Notes under the pieces: generated by a model
Seen by the model: the letters and a program-made list of their open reading frames with translations, nothing else
Databases searched by the model: none
Told to the model about the DNA's origin: nothing
NCBI GenBank assembly: GCA_001791715.1
Contig: MGFD01000013.1
Span: 6,177-14,938 of the forward strand
Direction: 5' to 3'
Origin: Candidatus Uhrbacteria bacterium RIFOXYB2_FULL_45_11
GTDB lineage: Bacteria; Patescibacteriota; Patescibacteriia; UBA9934; GWF2-40-263
Length of the DNA stretch: 8,762 bases
Made by a program: the position numbers and the translations under genes
In this document: piece by piece, positions 6,286 through 8,762 of the stretch
How positions within the stretch are numbered: position 1 is the first letter of the stretch
How the letters are laid out: every line of letters begins with the position of its first letter

Positions 6286-7171
6286 ATTTGTGAGATGTTT
6301 CACACGCATGTGAACAATAAATCGTTTTTGCGTGAGGTGCGCATTTTTCACAAATGATCAGTTGTTTGTGACAATCAGACCATGCGCAGTTTCCGAATCG
6401 TTCGCTTGTTGATTGGCACGAAACACAAACGCCAATCTTTTGATACGCATCTGTAAATTGTTCTGTGATGCGGTCATCAAAGACATACAGCGAACCAAGA
6501 AAATCCTGACCCGGGTATTTTTTCATGTACGTTCCGATCCCCCCATGAAGCTGATAGATGTTTTTAAACCCTTTCTGTTTCAGATAACCCGATGCTTTTT
6601 CACAACGGACGCCATACGTACAAACCGTTAAGACTTTCTTTTCTTTGATATTTTCATGTAATGCGGCAATCTTTGGAAGATCCCGAAAATTCTTCATGCC
6701 ACTTTCAACCGACCCCGCGAAATGCCCAACCGCATGTTCATAATCATTTCGCATGTCGATGATTTCAAATTCTTCTCCATTTTCAATCCAGCGTTTCAGT
6801 TCTTCTGCCTCAATGTGCGTTCCTGTTATTTGATTTGGGTCAAATTCTTCCTCATCTGACAACCCTGTTGCAACAATTTCTGTTCGAGCTTTTATTTTAA
6901 GTTTTTTGAAAGATGTTCCGTTTGTTGGGCTTTCTTTAAACCAAACATCTGAGAAATCACCAAACATATCAAGTGCATGCATGCGACGTTCGTATTCTTC
7001 AATCTTCTCATGTGCTCCTTCAACCGTTCCGTTTATTCCCTCTTTCGCAATCAAAATACGCCCAAGCAATCCAAGCTCCGCACAGGTCTTTTTCTGCCAA
7101 ACAACAAAACGCTCTACGTCTGTGACGGGAGTGTATTTGTAAAAAATAATGAGTTTATATTCTGTAGACAT
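6284..7171 (-). CDS. trhO: tRNA uridine(34) hydroxylase, rhodanese-like (UPF0176/YceA family)
   Basis: A 295-aa cytosolic enzyme. TrhO forms 5-hydroxyuridine at the wobble position of some tRNAs in an oxygen-dependent reaction, widening decoding. The N-terminal domain (about 1-90) has the family pattern YKY.P and AKEGINGTV. The rhodanese-like domain (about 115-220) carries the active loop CTYGVRCEKAS, with C184 as likely catalytic residue and C190 behind it, followed by LHGGIGTY. The C-terminal tail (from about 248) holds eight cysteines, mostly CxxC or CxxxC pairs, that probably bind zinc, as in relatives. The common loop is CTGGIRCE; here the first glycine is tyrosine and the isoleucine valine. 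The start ATG 7171 gives MSTEYKLIIFYKY, which fits the family. A TTG at 7207 is in frame but forms the -35 of a strong promoter. It is monocistronic between two terminators. Confidence 0.9.
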   Translation of the reverse strand: MSTEYKLIIFYKYTPVTDVERFVVWQKKTCAELGLLGRILIAKEGINGTVEGAHEKIEEYERRMHALDMFGDFSDVWFKESPTNGTSFKKLKIKARTEIVATGLSDEEEFDPNQITGTHIEAEELKRWIENGEEFEIIDMRNDYEHAVGHFAGSVESGMKNFRDLPKIAALHENIKEKKVLTVCTYGVRCEKASGYLKQKGFKNIYQLHGGIGTYMKKYPGQDFLGSLYVFDDRITEQFTDAYQKIGVCVSCQSTSERFGNCAWSDCHKQLIICEKCAPHAKTIYCSHACETSHK

Positions 7172-7178
7172 GATCGAG

Positions 7179-7207
7179 ATGATACGAGAAATAACCGAGT
7201 TCGTCAA
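7179..7207 (-). promoter_or_regulatory. Sigma-70-type promoter of trhO, apparently giving a leaderless mRNA
   Basis: The transcribed strand has TTGACG (7207-7202), exactly 17 bases, then TATCAT (7184-7179); each box matches consensus at five of six positions. Seven bases (CTCGATC) separate the -10 from the ATG at 7171, so transcription should begin at, or one base before, the A of the start codon. No Shine-Dalgarno site is present, in agreement. The promoter starts directly after the uppS terminator hairpin. Confidence 0.75.
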
Positions 7208-7209
7208 TG

Positions 7210-7242
7210 AAAAACATCCTCAACTTGATTAAGGATGTTTTT
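7210..7242 (-). terminator. Intrinsic terminator of uppS, possibly bidirectional
   Basis: Arms 7210-7220 (AAAAACATCCT) and 7232-7242 (AGGATGTTTTT) pair over 11 bp around an 11-nt loop. The stem begins 4 nt after the uppS stop, and the minus-strand copy ends in five T. On the plus strand the stem ends in a run of six T, so it could stop transcription from either side. Confidence 0.8.
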
Positions 7243-7246
7243 TGTT

Positions 7247-7966
7247 TTACATAGTTTTTACCGCTTCCGCAATCGTATCTCCTCCCAACCGACGATCTCG
7301 TCGTGCATATTCTGCAAGCGCCTTATCAAGCTCTGCTTCATCAAAAGCTGGCCAATACGTGTCTGTGAAATACAACTCCGAATAGCTCAGCTGCCAGATT
7401 AAGAAATTGCTCACGCGCATTTCACCACCCGTGCGGATCATGAGGTCTGGATCACTCTGACCCCTTGTATACAAATGTTGTTCAATGAGTTCTTCGTTAA
7501 TTTCATCCGCAGAAATCCCCTTATTCACGATCTCTTTAAACGCATTCACAAGCTCAGGGCGACCACCATAGTTCATGAGCACATTACATTTGATGCGTTC
7601 ATTATCTTTCATGACATCAACTGCATGATTGATTTTATGTTGGAGTCTTTCCGGAAGTTTGGTGAGATCCCCTAAGAATGCAAGGCAAACTCCGCGTTCT
7701 TTCATTTCTTCTGATTTACGTTGCAACCAAATACCAACTAATCCAAAAAGCGTGGCGATTTCTTTTCTGCTACGTTTTTTAAAATTCTCTGTACTGAACG
7801 CGTAAATTGTTACCGTCTCAACACCACGCTTTGCACACGCTTCAAGAATGGTTGTGAGATTCTCAACACCGGCCGCATGACCATCGCCAGCCGAGAGTCC
7901 GCGCTCTTTTGCCCATCGCCGATTACCGTCCATGATAATACCGATATGTTTTGGAATATGTGACAT
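7247..7966 (-). CDS. uppS: Undecaprenyl diphosphate synthase (cis-prenyltransferase)
   Basis: A 239-aa enzyme that adds isopentenyl diphosphate units in cis to farnesyl diphosphate, making the C55 lipid carrier for peptidoglycan and other envelope polymers. All family motifs are intact: HIGIIMDGNRRWAK with catalytic D13 (7-20), GHAAG around H30, YAFSTENF (55-62), MNYGGR (131-136), and DLMIRTGGEMRVSNFLIW (174-191) with R178, E182, R184 and S186, then SELYF and WPAF. Length is normal. RTGGE replaces the RTSGE seen in some bacteria, a common variant. ATG 7966 starts at the conserved N-terminus; no Shine-Dalgarno site is visible. It stands 74 nt after the helicase gene, and its upstream region holds a heptamer tandem repeat. 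A terminator follows at once. Confidence 0.96.
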   Translation of the reverse strand: MSHIPKHIGIIMDGNRRWAKERGLSAGDGHAAGVENLTTILEACAKRGVETVTIYAFSTENFKKRSRKEIATLFGLVGIWLQRKSEEMKERGVCLAFLGDLTKLPERLQHKINHAVDVMKDNERIKCNVLMNYGGRPELVNAFKEIVNKGISADEINEELIEQHLYTRGQSDPDLMIRTGGEMRVSNFLIWQLSYSELYFTDTYWPAFDEAELDKALAEYARRDRRLGGDTIAEAVKTM

Positions 7967-7972
7967 AAATAA

Positions 7973-8000
7973 AGTAGAAAGTAGTAAGTAGAAAGTAGAA
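7973..8000. repeat. Four-copy heptanucleotide tandem repeat upstream of uppS
   Basis: On the plus strand AGTAGAA, AGTAGTA, AGTAGAA and AGTAGAA follow each other without gaps, with one changed base, and a decayed fifth unit (AGGAAAG) follows at 8001-8007. On the transcribed strand this is a TTCTACT pyrimidine-rich tract ending 6 bases before the uppS ATG. It lies in the leader or promoter of uppS. Confidence 0.8.
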
Positions 8001-8040
8001 AGGAAAGGTTCAAGAAGACGACTGCAAAGATCTTAACATG

Positions 8041-8762
8041 CTAGAGTATTTTCTCAAGGTGTTTCTTAACCGTCTCAATCTTTATTCCTCTCATTCGAGC
8101 AATTTGCTCCGGTTTCATCCCAATTCGATGCAATGCAATCGTTTGTTCCTTGGTTGATGTCTTCTTCTCCTTCACGTTCTTTTCGGCATCTCCAGCCTCT
8201 CTCGCCTCTCGCGCCTTCCCTTCCACATTTCCGTCACATTCCTTCACGAACCGATTGTGACGCGTTTTCAAATCCTCTTCCGACAGCATCTCGAGCAATT
8301 CTTCTGCGTCGTGTGACTGTGTCCTAAATTCCGCGTCCTTCATAAGCACATCCTGATTCACCTCGAGCGCTTGTGCGTTGAGCCCACCAAGATGCAAGCC
8401 TTCAAGATTGCGCACACGAGAAAGCGCAACATATCCTTGACCGCACACAAACGCATTCGACAAATCCACAAACGCGGCATCAAGCGACATCCCCTGACTC
8501 TTATGAACCGTCATCGCCCACGCAAGGCGGAGTGGAAACTGCATAATGCTCGCAAGCTCTTTGTCTTCCGCACGAATAGACCACGATGCCTTTGCGACCT
8601 CGATTGTTTGACCTGATCTCGTTTTTACGATCGGACACCGTGTGTCCATCATGAATCCGGTTATCACGCCAAGAGTTCCGTTGACGTAATGATCGTTGAA
8701 ACTATTTTTGGTAAACATGACCTGCGCGCCTTTTTTTAAATGCAAAACTTCTGGCGACAAAC
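8041..8762 (-). CDS. PIF1/RecD2-like DNA helicase, C-terminal part with HTH tail (5'-truncated by window edge)
   Basis: The last 239 codons of a superfamily 1 helicase that unwinds DNA with 5'-3' polarity in related PIF1 and RecD2 enzymes. Visible are an OB/SH3-like insertion before the final motor motifs (GAQVMFTKN...YVNGTLGVITGF, 11-36), motif V TVHKSQGMS (84-92) and motif VI GQGYVALSRVR (107-117). A charged, low-complexity linker (about 150-202, rich in E, K and A) leads to a terminal helix-turn-helix of the HTH_40/RQC-associated type (203-239: TKEQTIALHRIG...EQIARMRGIKIETVKKHL). Walker A and B lie beyond base 8762. The TTG at 8760-8758 is an internal leucine, not a start. The helicase plus HTH tail layout is common in Patescibacteria, to my knowledge. 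The gene ends in TAG, with no clear terminator before uppS. Confidence 0.88.
   Translation of the reverse strand, partial: LSPEVLHLKKGAQVMFTKNSFNDHYVNGTLGVITGFMMDTRCPIVKTRSGQTIEVAKASWSIRAEDKELASIMQFPLRLAWAMTVHKSQGMSLDAAFVDLSNAFVCGQGYVALSRVRNLEGLHLGGLNAQALEVNQDVLMKDAEFRTQSHDAEELLEMLSEEDLKTRHNRFVKECDGNVEGKAREAREAGDAEKNVKEKKTSTKEQTIALHRIGMKPEQIARMRGIKIETVKKHLEKIL

Noticed and set aside
6223..6351. Longer znuA start at 6351
   Set aside because: It would read through the trhO terminator and trhO coding sequence; the hydrophobic export helix starts properly at ATG 6222.
8009..8040. Promoter for uppS (TTGAAC with TACTTA 17 bases on)
   Set aside because: The -10 match is poor and the area is repetitive, so any box is ambiguous; co-transcription with the helicase gene is also possible because no terminator separates them.
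1..8762. CRISPR array, tRNA or rRNA genes, transposase, phage or defence system
   Set aside because: No regularly spaced direct repeats with spacers, no tRNA-like cloverleaf, and no transposase, integrase or nuclease motifs were seen; all gaps between genes are short.

Overview
This 8.8 kb window is compact bacterial DNA in which every supportable gene lies on the minus strand, so transcription runs from high to low coordinates. Base composition looks moderately AT-rich by eye. No gene-free stretch exceeds 300 bases; the longest gap is about 100 bases and holds a palindromic repeat. The standard code fits, since TGA is used as a stop at the end of the znuB-like gene. A PIF1-type helicase ending in a small helix-turn-helix domain, many very small membrane proteins, scarce Shine-Dalgarno sequences and tight packing suggest a Patescibacteria (candidate phyla radiation) genome. 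That assignment is inference from gene style; no rRNA or other marker gene is present.

Reading in the direction of transcription. (1) 8762-8041: the C-terminal part of a PIF1/RecD2-like helicase, cut by the window edge. (2) 7966-7247: uppS, undecaprenyl diphosphate synthase, preceded by a heptanucleotide tandem repeat and followed by a hairpin terminator. (3) 7171-6284: trhO, a tRNA U34 hydroxylase of the rhodanese-like UPF0176 family. It has its own near-consensus promoter placed so that the mRNA would begin at the start codon, and its own terminator. (4) 6222-3359: a four-gene operon, znuA-znuC-znuB plus a small YjdF/DUF2238-like membrane protein, with overlapping or abutting genes (10-nt overlap, 1-nt gap, ATGA overlap). 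It should import zinc or manganese. (5) 3310-1: a copper-handling cluster made of a 109-aa membrane protein with a Met/His/Cys-rich extracytoplasmic segment, a TauE/SafE-DsbD-like membrane protein fused to a cupredoxin-like domain, and a CopA-type P1B ATPase that continues past the window.

The two metal modules lie back to back: a divalent-metal importer followed by a putative copper export or delivery system. The parts least explained by known systems are the small coupled membrane protein in the importer operon, the small Met/His/Cys protein in the copper cluster, and the nucleic-acid signals between genes: a hairpin over a start codon, a dispersed-type palindrome in front of copA, and a leaderless promoter at trhO. 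I do not see an obviously new defence or mobile system here.
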